Made by a program: the position numbers and the translations under genes. A stretch of DNA of 64,000 nt from a bacterium (GTDB taxonomy: Bacteria > Bacillota > Clostridia > Christensenellales > Aristaeellaceae), in contig SFTH01000003.1 of the NCBI GenBank assembly GCA_004563405.1, positions 1-64,000 of the forward strand, read 5' to 3'. Positions 16,549-24,141 of this stretch are shown here, piece after piece. The notes beneath the pieces were generated by a model that did not search any database, was not told the DNA's origin, and saw nothing but the letters and a program-made list of their open reading frames with translations. The number at the start of each line of letters is the position of its first letter. Position 1 is the stretch's first letter.

Positions 16549-16577
16549 GAAGAGTTGTGGAATGTGCGCCGAAGTCG

Positions 16578-16606
16578 TTGACAGTATTCTCCATGCATGT
16601 TATAAT
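16578..16606 (+). promoter_or_regulatory. Consensus promoter of the oxidoreductase/NagB-like operon
   Basis: TTGACA (16578-16583), exactly 17 bases, TATAAT (16601-16606), a perfect sigma-A match. ATGCAT lies in the spacer (16592-16597) and again at 16653-16658 near the ribosome site, which might mark a repressor site pair. Confidence 0.88.
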
Positions 16607-16677
16607 ATGATTATAAATGCACTGGAGAATCAAACGGCTTCGGCTTTGTTGTATGCATCAAAAAAAGGAGGGTTCAC

Positions 16678-17679
16678 ATGTTCAAGGTAGCAGTGGTCGG
16701 CAGCGGTTACATTGCCCAGAACCATCTGGCGGCGCTCAAGAAGATCGAGGACGCGCAGCTGGTGGCGATCATCGGCAGAAATGCCGAAAAGGGAGAGAAG
16801 GTGGCGCAGGAGAACGGCGCCCGCTTTTTCAAGTCATTGGAAGAAGCCAAGCGTGAGACGGATATGGACGTGGTCATCATCTGTACGCCCACGGACCTGC
16901 ACGAACAGTTTGTGAAGGAAGCCGCAGCCCTGAAGTGCCATGTGCTCTGCGAGAAGCCCATCACCTTCACCGTCGAGTCCTTCGACCGCATGGTCGAGGC
17001 CTGCCGGGAAAACGGCGTGCGCTTCATGGTGGCGCAGGTCGCCCGCTGGTGGCCCGAATTCATCACCATCCGGAAGGATTATCTCGAGACGGGCAAGCTG
17101 GGCAAGCTGCACATGATCTACGAAAAGCGCATCTGCCAGCATCCCACCTGGACCACCTGGCACCGCGATCCGAAGAAGAGCGGCGGCGGCCTGTACGATC
17201 TGAACATTCACGACATCGACTACCTCTACAGCATCTTCGGAAAGCCGGAGACGGTGTACGCCACCGGCTGGAAGAGCTCCACGGGCTGCTGGAACCACGT
17301 CTGCACCAGTCTGAGCTGGGAGAGCGGCGTGAAGGCCGTTGTGGAGACCAGCCTGGAGATGACCGGCAACTGGCCCTTCTCCATCGAATTCCGCGCGACG
17401 GGCGACGCGGGTACCATTGACTACGCGCTGACCGCAGGGCTGAACATCAACGACGGCGAGCGGGGAAGCAACCTGAACTGGTATCCGGCGGGCGATGAAA
17501 AGATCTATCCCATCGAAGTGGAGCAGACGGATATGTTCGAGGGCGAGATCCGCGAATTCCTGTCCGCCATCCGCGAGAACCGTCCGGCCAGCGTGACCCT
17601 GGAACAGAACCGCGGCGTGCTGGAGGTCGTTCAGGCGACCATCCGCTCCCTGGAGGAGAACACCGTCGTGCGCCTGTGA
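16678..17679 (+). CDS. Gfo/Idh/MocA family oxidoreductase
   Basis: 333 residues. The N-terminal Rossmann fold begins VAVVGSGYIAQNHLAAL. The catalytic Lys lies in CEKPITFTVE, and the C-terminal domain has GGGLYDLNIHDIDYLYSIFG with the conserved Asp and His. Members oxidise or reduce sugars, inositols or related compounds with NAD(P). ATG 16678 follows AAAAGGAGGG. It is transcribed with the NagB-like gene downstream (42-base gap) after a ROK regulator, which suggests an amino-sugar or modified-sugar pathway. The substrate is unknown. Confidence 0.9.
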   Translation: MFKVAVVGSGYIAQNHLAALKKIEDAQLVAIIGRNAEKGEKVAQENGARFFKSLEEAKRETDMDVVIICTPTDLHEQFVKEAAALKCHVLCEKPITFTVESFDRMVEACRENGVRFMVAQVARWWPEFITIRKDYLETGKLGKLHMIYEKRICQHPTWTTWHRDPKKSGGGLYDLNIHDIDYLYSIFGKPETVYATGWKSSTGCWNHVCTSLSWESGVKAVVETSLEMTGNWPFSIEFRATGDAGTIDYALTAGLNINDGERGSNLNWYPAGDEKIYPIEVEQTDMFEGEIREFLSAIRENRPASVTLEQNRGVLEVVQATIRSLEENTVVRL

Positions 17680-17721
17680 ACAAACTGCAACCCTAAGACA
17701 TTGAAAGGATGTGCTTTTACC

Positions 17722-18672
17722 ATGGATATGACCAATACCCTGAAGGGTTCCTACTTCAGCGAGATCCTGCCCAAGGGCTGGGACATCGAGAAGATCAAGG
17801 AATGTGTTTCCAATCCGCCGGAGAGCGTGTTTGACCGCCAGAGCTTCTGGAACGAGGGCTTTGCGCCCGTGAAGTGCACCAATCTGGAGGAGTTCGGCGT
17901 GTACATGGGCCACGAAATCGCCATGCAGATCCGCATCGCGAAGGAGGAGGGTCGCAAGCTGATCCTCATCCTGCCGGTGGGCCCCATGGGCATGTACAAG
18001 TGGGCGGTGTACTTCCTCAAGCAGTGGAACGTGGACTGCAAGCATGTGTACGGCTTCAACATGGACGAGTGGGCGGACGCCGAGGGCAACACCCTGCCGG
18101 CCAGCGATCCCGCCGCGTTCCAGAACGCCATGACCGAGGCCTTCTACGGCCCGCTGGGCGAGCTGACCGTGCCGGTGGAGCAGCGCAACTTTGCCACGAA
18201 GGACAATCTGCCCACCTATCCCGAGAAGATTGCGGCGCTGAAGGCCGAGGGCGCGAAGCAGGTGCTGGTGTACGGCATCGGCCGCATGTGCCACATCGCC
18301 TTCTGGGAGCCCCACTTTGCCCAGGACTATGCCACGGTTGAGGAGTGGAAGGCTGCGCCCTATCGCATCGGCGCGCGCCTGCACCCCTTCACCATCGAGC
18401 AGAACGCCATCACGTCCTTCCGCTCCAGCTGGCCGCTGATTCCCTGTTATGCCAACACCATCGGCCCGAACATCATCTTCAATTCGGACTACGCCATCGG
18501 CGGCGCGGACGGCGTGCTGTCCCGCGGCATGCAGTGGCAGGGCATGTCCTTCTGGATGACCCTGCGCCACGGCCCGGTGAAGGAGATCACCTCCTCCTGG
18601 ATTCCCACCATGCCCGGCAAGCTGTTCTTCATGGAGGAGCTGGCCGGCCCCCTGTGCGCGGACACCAACTGA
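17722..18672 (+). CDS. NagB-like (glucosamine-6-phosphate isomerase/deaminase superfamily) protein
   Basis: 316 residues, longer than classical NagB (about 240-266). It keeps FNMDEWAD (equivalent of the NMDEY segment with catalytic Asp72) and GIGRMCHIAFWEP (equivalent of GVGVDGHIAFNEP). The His and Glu of the second motif remain, but the Asp (141 in E. coli NagB) is Met and the following Gly is Cys. NagB opens the sugar ring and removes ammonia from glucosamine 6-phosphate; loss of that Asp suggests changed chemistry or substrate. ATG 17722 lies about 11 bases after AAGGAT. It probably works with the upstream oxidoreductase under ROK control. Confidence 0.75.
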   Translation: MDMTNTLKGSYFSEILPKGWDIEKIKECVSNPPESVFDRQSFWNEGFAPVKCTNLEEFGVYMGHEIAMQIRIAKEEGRKLILILPVGPMGMYKWAVYFLKQWNVDCKHVYGFNMDEWADAEGNTLPASDPAAFQNAMTEAFYGPLGELTVPVEQRNFATKDNLPTYPEKIAALKAEGAKQVLVYGIGRMCHIAFWEPHFAQDYATVEEWKAAPYRIGARLHPFTIEQNAITSFRSSWPLIPCYANTIGPNIIFNSDYAIGGADGVLSRGMQWQGMSFWMTLRHGPVKEITSSWIPTMPGKLFFMEELAGPLCADTN

Positions 18673-18725
18673 CCGGTGCGGGAAAGCTTCGCGGGAAAAG
18701 CGGAGCTCAGAGAAATTCAACCTTC

Positions 18726-18760
18726 AAGCGGCGCGACCACAAAGGTCGCGCCGCTTTGCC
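18726..18760 (+). terminator. Terminator after the NagB-like gene
   Basis: A perfect 13-base-pair stem (18726-18738 with 18744-18756, loop of 5), about 54 bases after the stop. The T tail is short. Confidence 0.7.
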
Positions 18761-18782
18761 TGACGCGCGGACGCTGTCTCCA

Positions 18783-18832
18783 GAGCGAAAACCAAGCGCC
18801 CGGAAGTCCAGGCTTCCGGGCGCTTGGTTGCT
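18783..18832 (-). terminator. Strong hairpin terminating the YgjV gene
   Basis: A perfect 15-base-pair stem (18792-18806 with 18813-18827, loop of 6), flanked by AGAGC/GCTCT. On the minus strand it is followed by TTTTCGC, so it fits the end of the minus-strand gene at 18903. Confidence 0.8.
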
Positions 18833-18902
18833 CTGAACGCACACGCGAGGCGTTTTCAAATCAAAGGCGAAGAGTGGACGAACCGGCAGTCAGAAATGGA
18901 TT

Positions 18903-19427
18903 TCACGGGAGAGGATCCCCGTCTCTTTCCGTCCGCTTCTTTCGAATCGTGAAAATGGCTGTTGCAATGGCAATCAATTCCGCGATGCATGCAGTGGAGC
19001 CCAGCATCAGATAGTAGACAAAGAAGCTCGACGCGTTCATCAGGATCAGAATCCGCGACTTGTGGACGTCCTTCTGAAAGGTTGCCCACATGTTGAAGAT
19101 GGATGCGATGATGGGAAGGACGTCCAGCGCGCTTCGGAAACCCAGAATTCCGCAGCCGACGTACAGGACGAGGAAGACGGCGTTTTCCCGGACGGTGACC
19201 GGAACACCCTTTTGCAGATGCCACAGGGCGATCAGCGTCTGGATGACGCAGACGATGCTGATGATAAAACCGGAGCCTGTTTCTCCCAGGAGCAACAGGT
19301 TCAGCCCGAAGCAGAGGGCGGACAGACCGGAGCAGACCAGCATCTGCCATTTCTTCCGGAAGAGGGGGAGAATCGCGCAGCCGATCGCTGCGACGATGCC
19401 AATGATCTGACCGATGCAGTATGCCAT
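18903..19427 (-). CDS. ygjV: YgjV-family integral membrane protein
   Basis: 174 residues, mostly hydrophobic, with about five or six membrane segments and short loops. The pattern (GQIIGIVAAIGCAILPLFRKKWQML near the start, helix-dense middle, charged tail KKRTERDGDPLP) matches the Imp-YgjV family of unknown function. The start follows AGGAGG by eight bases. It has its own terminator, so it is probably a single-gene unit. The family was named from E. coli YgjV, and no reaction is established. Confidence 0.75.
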   Translation of the reverse strand: MAYCIGQIIGIVAAIGCAILPLFRKKWQMLVCSGLSALCFGLNLLLLGETGSGFIISIVCVIQTLIALWHLQKGVPVTVRENAVFLVLYVGCGILGFRSALDVLPIIASIFNMWATFQKDVHKSRILILMNASSFFVYYLMLGSTACIAELIAIATAIFTIRKKRTERDGDPLP

Positions 19428-19518
19428 GATGATACCTCCTGCGCGATGGATTCAACGCCTGTACTGCCGGATGCGGGGCGTCACCGCCATTTCCGGTTCA
19501 TTGCGGAGCACGAGGGCT

Positions 19519-20058
19519 TCAGGCCTCGTCCGGCGAAAGCGCGCGCTTCAGGCGGCCGGAAAGCGCGGCCAGCGTGGGTGTATCCTCCTCCGGCAGCACG
19601 CGCTTGCTCCAGGAGTAGCAGCCGCGCCACTTTTCGTCGAATTCGGAGATCATGACGACCATCTGTGAGGAGGAGGCGTGCACGAAGCGGTTCATGCCGA
19701 TCCAGATGCCCACATGGTCGCACTTGTCCTTGTCCGCAACGGTGTCGAAGAAGATCAGATCGCCCACGGCGAGCTCCGCGGGATCGGACACGGTCAGGTA
19801 TCGGTCGTCATAGGCCACATACTGAGCGCTGTGAATCAGATCCACATCCAGACAGGCGTATGCGCTGCGGGTGAGACCGCTGCAGTCGTAGGAATCCGGG
19901 CCCTCCGCGCCAAACACATAGGGCTTGCCCCGACCGCCCAGCGCGACGAGCGCCGCGCATTCTCCCTTTGTGAGCAGGGGCTGGAGGAAGCCGACAGCCA
20001 ACAGAGCGGCCAGCAGCACGCCGACGAGGATGCGCAGGGGAAACGGTGCGGCCTTCAT
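19519..20058 (-). CDS. NlpC/P60-family cysteine peptidase, membrane-anchored or exported
   Basis: 179 residues. An N-terminal hydrophobic segment (residues about 8-25) serves as signal or anchor. The NlpC/P60 core follows, with catalytic Cys in DSYDCSGLTRSAY, His in CDHVGIWIG and the third polar site near RFVHASS. Enzymes of this type cut gamma-D-glutamyl-diaminopimelate or related bonds in peptidoglycan. ATG 20058 follows GGAGGTGAG and overlaps the trmB stop as ATGA. No extra wall-binding domain is present. Coupling to trmB is unusual in function but tight in sequence. Confidence 0.87.
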   Translation of the reverse strand: MKAAPFPLRILVGVLLAALLAVGFLQPLLTKGECAALVALGGRGKPYVFGAEGPDSYDCSGLTRSAYACLDVDLIHSAQYVAYDDRYLTVSDPAELAVGDLIFFDTVADKDKCDHVGIWIGMNRFVHASSSQMVVMISEFDEKWRGCYSWSKRVLPEEDTPTLAALSGRLKRALSPDEA

Positions 20059-20825
20059 GCGTCGCTCACCTCCGCCTGCGCGCGGGAGCGCCCTTGGCGC
20101 TTGCACGCGCCGCGCTCCACGCGGTCGATCCGGTGCCCGTCGATCTCCCAGGAGAAGTCCTCCGACAGCGGACCCATGCGGGCGATCAGAAAGCGGATGG
20201 GCAGACCGCGCCCGGCGTAGAGCGCCTCGTGTTCGCTGACGTAGTTGGGGGAGAAGTCCGAAGCGTGAAGATCCTCGGTGCGGTAGACGATCTCAAAGCC
20301 GCACAGCGCGAGATAGCGCTGCGTGGCCTCGAACAGGGGCGCGTCGTCCGTCTTGAAGTAGATCTCCCCTTCCGGGATCAGGAAGCTGCGGTACTGCATC
20401 AGCTGGCGGGGATGGGTCAGGCGGCGCTTGTGCTGCTTGGCCTTCTCGTCCCAGGGGTTGGGGAAGCTGATGTAGATGCGGCCGACGCGATCCTCCGGCG
20501 CGAAGGTGTCCAGGATGAACATGGCATCCACGGCGGAGAGGGCGAGGTTCCGGACTTCTTCGCCGCCGTATTCTGCGGTCACATTTTTGATGGTCACGGC
20601 CAGCACATGGCGCACCTCGTCGATGGCGACGTAGTTGACGCGCGGGTTTTCGTGGGCCATTTTTGCGGTGGATACGCCCTTTCCGCAGCCGATTTCCAGG
20701 TGCAGCGGGACGTCGGGATCGGCAAAAAAGTCGCGCCAGTGACCGCGGCGGGCGCGCGGTTCGTTGATCAGATAGGGACAGGCGTCCAGAAGGGGCTCCG
20801 TCCAGGGCTTGCGTCGCATGCGCAT
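20055..20825 (-). CDS. trmB: tRNA (guanine-46-N7)-methyltransferase
   Basis: 256 residues. The SAM-binding motif LEIGCGKGVSTAKMA and the TrmB signature SFPNPWDEKAKQHKRRL are clear. The N-terminal MRMRRKPW segment is typical of Firmicute TrmB. It makes m7G46 in the variable loop of tRNAs. The tail is rich in basic residues (CKRQGRSRAQ), longer than usual. The start is one base after the stop of the small membrane-protein gene. Confidence 0.95.
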   Translation of the reverse strand: MRMRRKPWTEPLLDACPYLINEPRARRGHWRDFFADPDVPLHLEIGCGKGVSTAKMAHENPRVNYVAIDEVRHVLAVTIKNVTAEYGGEEVRNLALSAVDAMFILDTFAPEDRVGRIYISFPNPWDEKAKQHKRRLTHPRQLMQYRSFLIPEGEIYFKTDDAPLFEATQRYLALCGFEIVYRTEDLHASDFSPNYVSEHEALYAGRGLPIRFLIARMGPLSEDFSWEIDGHRIDRVERGACKRQGRSRAQAEVSDA

Positions 20826-20826
20826 G

Positions 20827-21111
20827 TCAGTTCTGCTCCTGATTCTGCGCGCGCACGCGCGCCTGATAGGCTTCCTCCTCCGCCTCCTCCTGAAGCAGAT
20901 CCTCGAGCTTCTTCTCCTGCTTGCGCTTGGCGTAGAGCAGGATCGCGCCGCAGACCGTGGAGACGAACCAGAGGATCAGACCCTGGTCGAAGCGCTGGAA
21001 GGCGAGCATCAGCACCATTCCGACGACGTACATCAGGATAAAGAGTATGGGAAATACCCTGCGCAGCAGGGGAGAGGCCAGAAAGCGGCGGGTCTTTTCG
21101 ATATCGTTCAT
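20827..21111 (-). CDS. Small two-helix membrane protein with acidic coiled-coil tail, unknown function
   Basis: 94 residues. Two hydrophobic segments (residues about 19-38 and 45-62) are followed by a charged helical tail (KRKQEKKLEDLLQEEAEEEA). ATG 21111 was chosen because GAGG lies about seven bases upstream; a TTG five codons earlier overlaps that site. It heads the operon with trmB and the NlpC/P60 gene, behind the promoter at 21156-21183. I do not recognise a family. Confidence 0.75.
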   Translation of the reverse strand: MNDIEKTRRFLASPLLRRVFPILFILMYVVGMVLMLAFQRFDQGLILWFVSTVCGAILLYAKRKQEKKLEDLLQEEAEEEAYQARVRAQNQEQN

Positions 21112-21155
21112 GAAAATCATCCTCAATTATGTAGTCCTGTGGGGTTCTTGATCTA

Positions 21156-21183
21156 AGTTTACCACAGTTCCGCGCTTTTGCAA
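21156..21183 (-). promoter_or_regulatory. Promoter of the trmB operon
   Basis: The minus strand reads TTGCAA (21183-21178), 16-base spacer, TAAACT (21161-21156). A divergent promoter (21204-21232) starts 20 bases away. Confidence 0.65.
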
Positions 21184-21203
21184 TGGAATTTTACGAAAAC
21201 AGA

Positions 21204-21232
21204 TTGAATTTCCGCCGCAGGTTGGGTATACT
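21204..21232 (+). promoter_or_regulatory. Promoter of the small acidic protein gene
   Basis: TTGAAT (21204-21209), 17-base spacer, TATACT (21227-21232), 24 bases before the GTG start, so the leader is very short. Confidence 0.75.
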
Positions 21233-21256
21233 TGCGGTGAAAGGAGAGGAGCAGCT

Positions 21257-21547
21257 GTGAAGAATAATGCGCGCACGGGCTTTCTGGAGCGCTTCCAGAG
21301 CATACTGGACGCCCTGGATGAATTTGAAATGGACGAGGAGCTGGAGGAGCTGAACGCGCAGCTGGAGGACGCGCTGTTTCTGATGGAGTGTTCCGAGGAT
21401 GACGTCGAGGAGCTTCAGGGCGCGATTGAGGAGATTGACGGCCTCCTGGCGGAGTACCGCGCGCTCAGCGAGCGCCGACCGGAGCTCCGCCAGAAGGTGC
21501 TTGAACTGGAAATGGCCGCCGGTCTGGCCGGACGGAACCTGAACTGA
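21257..21547 (+). CDS. Small acidic helical protein, unknown function
   Basis: 96 residues, highly acidic and predicted almost entirely helical (EFEMDEELEELNAQLEDALF...DDVEELQGAIEEIDGLL), consistent with a coiled-coil dimer. The start is GTG 21257 after AAGGAGAGG. It has its own good promoter and is divergent from the trmB operon. It has no Cys cluster, signal or membrane segment. I recognise no family. A role as a partner or scaffold protein is only a guess. Confidence 0.75.
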   Translation: MKNNARTGFLERFQSILDALDEFEMDEELEELNAQLEDALFLMECSEDDVEELQGAIEEIDGLLAEYRALSERRPELRQKVLELEMAAGLAGRNLN

Positions 21548-21548
21548 T

Positions 21549-21692
21549 TCACTCCTGGTCGCTGCAATCCTCGCAGAGGCCGTGGTTGCGCATGGCGCAA
21601 TCGTCGCACAGCGGAGCGCCGCAGCAGGCGCAGCGCTGGAAGCATCTGGAGTCCGCAAGGCGGAAGCAGTCTCTACATTCCATCATTGCCAT
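21549..21692 (-). CDS. 47-residue cysteine-rich putative zinc-finger protein
   Basis: The small protein has nine Cys and one His in 47 residues, in paired motifs (CRDC, CFQRCACC, CDDC, CEDC), consistent with two zinc sites of a ribbon or RING-like fold. ATG 21692 follows GGAGGTGG by seven bases; longer in-frame starts would run through the hairpin at 21701. Its stop is next to the stop of the convergent acidic protein gene. The ribosome site lies inside the hairpin 21701-21736, so translation may be controlled. The function is unknown; small proteins of this type can bind nucleic acid or act as adaptors. Confidence 0.7.
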   Translation of the reverse strand: MAMMECRDCFRLADSRCFQRCACCGAPLCDDCAMRNHGLCEDCSDQE

Positions 21693-21700
21693 GTTGTCCA

Positions 21701-21742
21701 CCTCCTTCAGGCAGCGAATAGTTTGCCTGAAGGAGGCGTTTT
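21701..21742 (-). promoter_or_regulatory. 13-base-pair hairpin that sequesters a ribosome-binding site
   Basis: CCTCCTTCAGGCA (21701-21713) and TGCCTGAAGGAGG (21724-21736) pair perfectly around a 10-base loop. On the minus strand the 3' arm contains GAAGGAGG, the ribosome site of the zinc-finger gene starting at 21692. On the plus strand the stem is followed by CGTTTTTC, so it can also act as a terminator for the gene ending at 21547. Confidence 0.75.
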
Positions 21743-21911
21743 TCATGCGCGCGTTTGAAAATTTGTGCGCGACGGGGTCCCGGTTTTGCGGGGGGCTTGC
21801 GAAAGTTGCGCAGAGACCGGCTTGCAGAATGTCGCGTGCGGCAGGGCCTGTGTTGTTTGTGCAGGAACTGTCTTTCGAAGCGGTGCATGCGGCGGGGACT
21901 GCGGGATGCGT

Positions 21912-23057
21912 TCAGACGCCGTCCTTCAGGATTTCGCGCGCGGCGCGAAGCAGGACTTCGATCTCTTCGATGCTGTTGGCGTGCCCCACGCTGGCGCGAA
22001 CCGCGCCCCGGCGCAGCGTGCCCAGAGAGCGGTGGGCGCCCGGTGCGCAGTGGAGCCCGCCGCGCACGGCGATGCCCCGGCGGGCCAGCGCGTCGGCGAC
22101 CTCTGCGGAGGAGAGATCGCCCAGGTTGAAGCTGACAATGCCCGCGCGGGCGGCCTCCTCCGACGGGGAATAGAGCGTCGCGCCCTCCATCGCGCGCAGC
22201 CCCTCGTAGAGGGCGGTGACCAGCTCCCGCTCGTGCATCATGATGGCGGACTGCCTTTCGGTCACATATTCCACGCCCCGGCGCAGTCCGGCCAGGCCGG
22301 GCAGATTCAGCGTGCCGGATTCGTATCGCTCCGGTGGGTCGGCGGGCTGGAGCATGCTGTCGGATTCCGTACCCGTGCCGCCCTCCCGCAGGGTGTTGAG
22401 CTTCATCCCGCTGCGGATGTACAGGCCGCCGGTGCCCTGGGGTCCGAGCAGCGACTTGTGGCCGGGAAAGGCGTAGAGCGCGCAACGCAGCAGACGCACG
22501 TCCACCGGAAGCGCTCCCAGCGCCTGCGCGCCGTCGATCAGATAGAGCACGCCCGCCGCCTCGGCGATCTGCCCGATGGCCGCTACGGGCTGAATCGCCC
22601 CGGTGACGTTGGACGCGTGGGTCACGGCGACGAGCCGGGTGTTCCTGCGTAGCGCCCGGCGGACGTCCGCAGGGTTTACCATGCCGTCCGGACGGGGGGA
22701 GACCAGCGTCAGGGCGATCTGTCCCCGGCTGCTGAGCTCCGAGAGGGGGCGGAGCACGCTGTTGTGCTCCAGAAGCGTGGAGACGACGTGGTCTCCGCGG
22801 CGCAGCACGCCCTTCAGCGCGAGATTCAGCGCGTCCGTGCAGTTGAAGGCGAAGGCCACGCAGTCCTCCTCCCGGGCGTGCAAAAATCCGGCGAGGGCGG
22901 CGCGGGTTTCAAACACGCAATGGGCCGCCTCCAGCGCAGCCGGATGGGCGGAGCGGCCGGGATTCGCGTTGTACCGGGTCAGCGCGCGCTGCACCTCCTC
23001 CAGAACGGGGCGGGGCTTGGGGCTGCTCGTGGCGGCGTTGTCGAGATAGATGTTCAT
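21912..23057 (-). CDS. Class V aminotransferase-fold protein, cysteine desulfurase-like
   Basis: 381 residues. The N-terminus IYLDNAATSSPKP, the PLP lysine in FPGHKSLLGPQGTGGLYI, and an active-site Cys in GGLHCAPGAHRSLGT match the TIGR01977 group of cysteine desulfurase-like proteins rather than IscS or SufS. These mobilise sulfur (or selenium) from cysteine (or selenocysteine) as an enzyme-bound persulfide. It is divergent from a DUF3343 gene, a family proposed as a sulfur or selenium carrier, 102 bases away. No iscU, sufU or selD is in the window, so the acceptor is not known. Confidence 0.88.
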   Translation of the reverse strand: MNIYLDNAATSSPKPRPVLEEVQRALTRYNANPGRSAHPAALEAAHCVFETRAALAGFLHAREEDCVAFAFNCTDALNLALKGVLRRGDHVVSTLLEHNSVLRPLSELSSRGQIALTLVSPRPDGMVNPADVRRALRRNTRLVAVTHASNVTGAIQPVAAIGQIAEAAGVLYLIDGAQALGALPVDVRLLRCALYAFPGHKSLLGPQGTGGLYIRSGMKLNTLREGGTGTESDSMLQPADPPERYESGTLNLPGLAGLRRGVEYVTERQSAIMMHERELVTALYEGLRAMEGATLYSPSEEAARAGIVSFNLGDLSSAEVADALARRGIAVRGGLHCAPGAHRSLGTLRRGAVRASVGHANSIEEIEVLLRAAREILKDGV

Positions 23058-23159
23058 GTCCTGCCTCCTTCACGCCGAAGCGGACTGCGGCGTATAATAG
23101 AATACTTGCGCGGCGGCGGATTTCAGAACCGGCGCGCGGGAAAATGAGGAGGAAAGCAT

Positions 23160-23429
23160 ATGCGGGACGTTTACGGAATCGCGGCCTTCCGGTCGCGTCA
23201 GCAGGTGTTGCGCTTTGAGGATGCGCTCCAGCGGGAGGGCGTGGCTGCGAGCGTAATGACCACGCCCCGGGCGGTGGCGTTGGGCTGCGGGCTCTCCGTG
23301 CGCTTCAGAATCGAGAACGCGGAGCGGGTGCGCGCCGTGCTGCGCCGGGAGAATCCCGGCAACCTGATCGGACTCTATCGCGTGGAGCAGAGCGGAGAGC
23401 GCACGTCTCTTTCGCCAATGGAGCGCTGA
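23160..23429 (+). CDS. DUF3343 protein, putative sulfur/selenium carrier
   Basis: 89 residues. The pattern AAFRSRQQVLRFEDALQREG, then TTPRAVALGCGLSVRFR, matches DUF3343; the Cys in ALGCGLS is the proposed carrier residue. ATG 23160 follows GAGGAGGAAAG. It is divergent from a TIGR01977-type cysteine desulfurase, the usual partner in Clostridia. It is probably involved in sulfur or selenium transfer, though direct evidence for the family is thin. A TATAAT at 23093-23098 may be its -10. Confidence 0.82.
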   Translation: MRDVYGIAAFRSRQQVLRFEDALQREGVAASVMTTPRAVALGCGLSVRFRIENAERVRAVLRRENPGNLIGLYRVEQSGERTSLSPMER

Positions 23430-23448
23430 AATAAATTCCAAAAGGGAC

Positions 23449-23497
23449 TTGACAAGTAACCGATCGTTTACTATACTGTGAGTAAACGGTCGGTTAC
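23449..23497 (+). promoter_or_regulatory. TetR-gene promoter with double operator
   Basis: TTGACA (23449-23454), 17 bases, TATACT (23472-23477). The arm GTAACCGATCGTTTAC fills the spacer (23456-23471) and its near-perfect inverted copy GTAAACGGTCGGTTAC (15 of 16 bases) lies at 23482-23497. This is a textbook layout for self-repression by the TetR-family protein encoded 21 bases downstream. Confidence 0.92.
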
Positions 23498-23517
23498 AAC
23501 ATGCATGGAGGTTTCGG

Positions 23518-24126
23518 ATGTCGGATACGAAGGAGAAAATTTTGAACGCAGCGCTGGAGCGATTCGCGCGGGAGGGCTACGCAGCCGCCTCGATGCGGGA
23601 CATTGCCGCGCAGCTGGGGATCACGAAGGGCGCGCTCTACCGCCACTATTCCTCCAAGCGCGCCATATTGGAGGAAATCGTCGGGCGCATGGAGCGGCGG
23701 GACCGGGAGGAGGCGCGCGCGCACGGCATGCCGGAGGCGGCGCTTTCGGACGCGTCGGAGGACTATGGCCGGGCCGCGCCGGAGGACGTCAGGGCCTACG
23801 CACTGGAGATGTTTCGCTACTGGACGGAGGATCCCTTTGCCGCTGCGTTCCGGCGGATGCTGACCCTGGAGCGCTACCGCGATCCGGAGATGGCGGCGCT
23901 CTATGCACAGTACCTTTCCACAGGGCCGCTGGGCTACATGGAGGATCTGTTCCGGGAAATGATGGAGGCGGGATGCCTGCGGCGCGGGGACGCGAAACGC
24001 ATGGCTCTGGAGTTTTACGGGCCGATGTATCTGTTGATGGATGCGGCGCTGGAAGGCGGAACGGAAACGCCCGCGGCGGAGCTGGAGAAATGCATTGACC
24101 GCTTTTTTGCGGAAAACCGAAGTTGA
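23518..24126 (+). CDS. TetR/AcrR-family transcriptional regulator
   Basis: 202 residues. The N-terminal TetR helix-turn-helix spans residues about 8-54 (AALERFAREGYAAASMRDIAA, then GALYRHYSSKRAIL). The C-terminal ligand domain is all-helical and not assignable to a known effector. ATG 23518 follows GGAGG. The promoter is covered by a double operator, so autorepression is expected. The next gene, a methyltransferase 15 bases after the stop, is in the same transcript and thus also controlled. A ligand for the repressor, perhaps a toxic small molecule, is not indicated. Confidence 0.92.
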   Translation: MSDTKEKILNAALERFAREGYAAASMRDIAAQLGITKGALYRHYSSKRAILEEIVGRMERRDREEARAHGMPEAALSDASEDYGRAAPEDVRAYALEMFRYWTEDPFAAAFRRMLTLERYRDPEMAALYAQYLSTGPLGYMEDLFREMMEAGCLRRGDAKRMALEFYGPMYLLMDAALEGGTETPAAELEKCIDRFFAENRS

Positions 24127-24141
24127 AAGGAAGGATACGAA

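Noticed and set aside
16834..18720. About 630-codon minus-strand frame over the oxidoreductase and NagB-like genes
   Set aside because: Antisense to two well-supported genes with strong family motifs.
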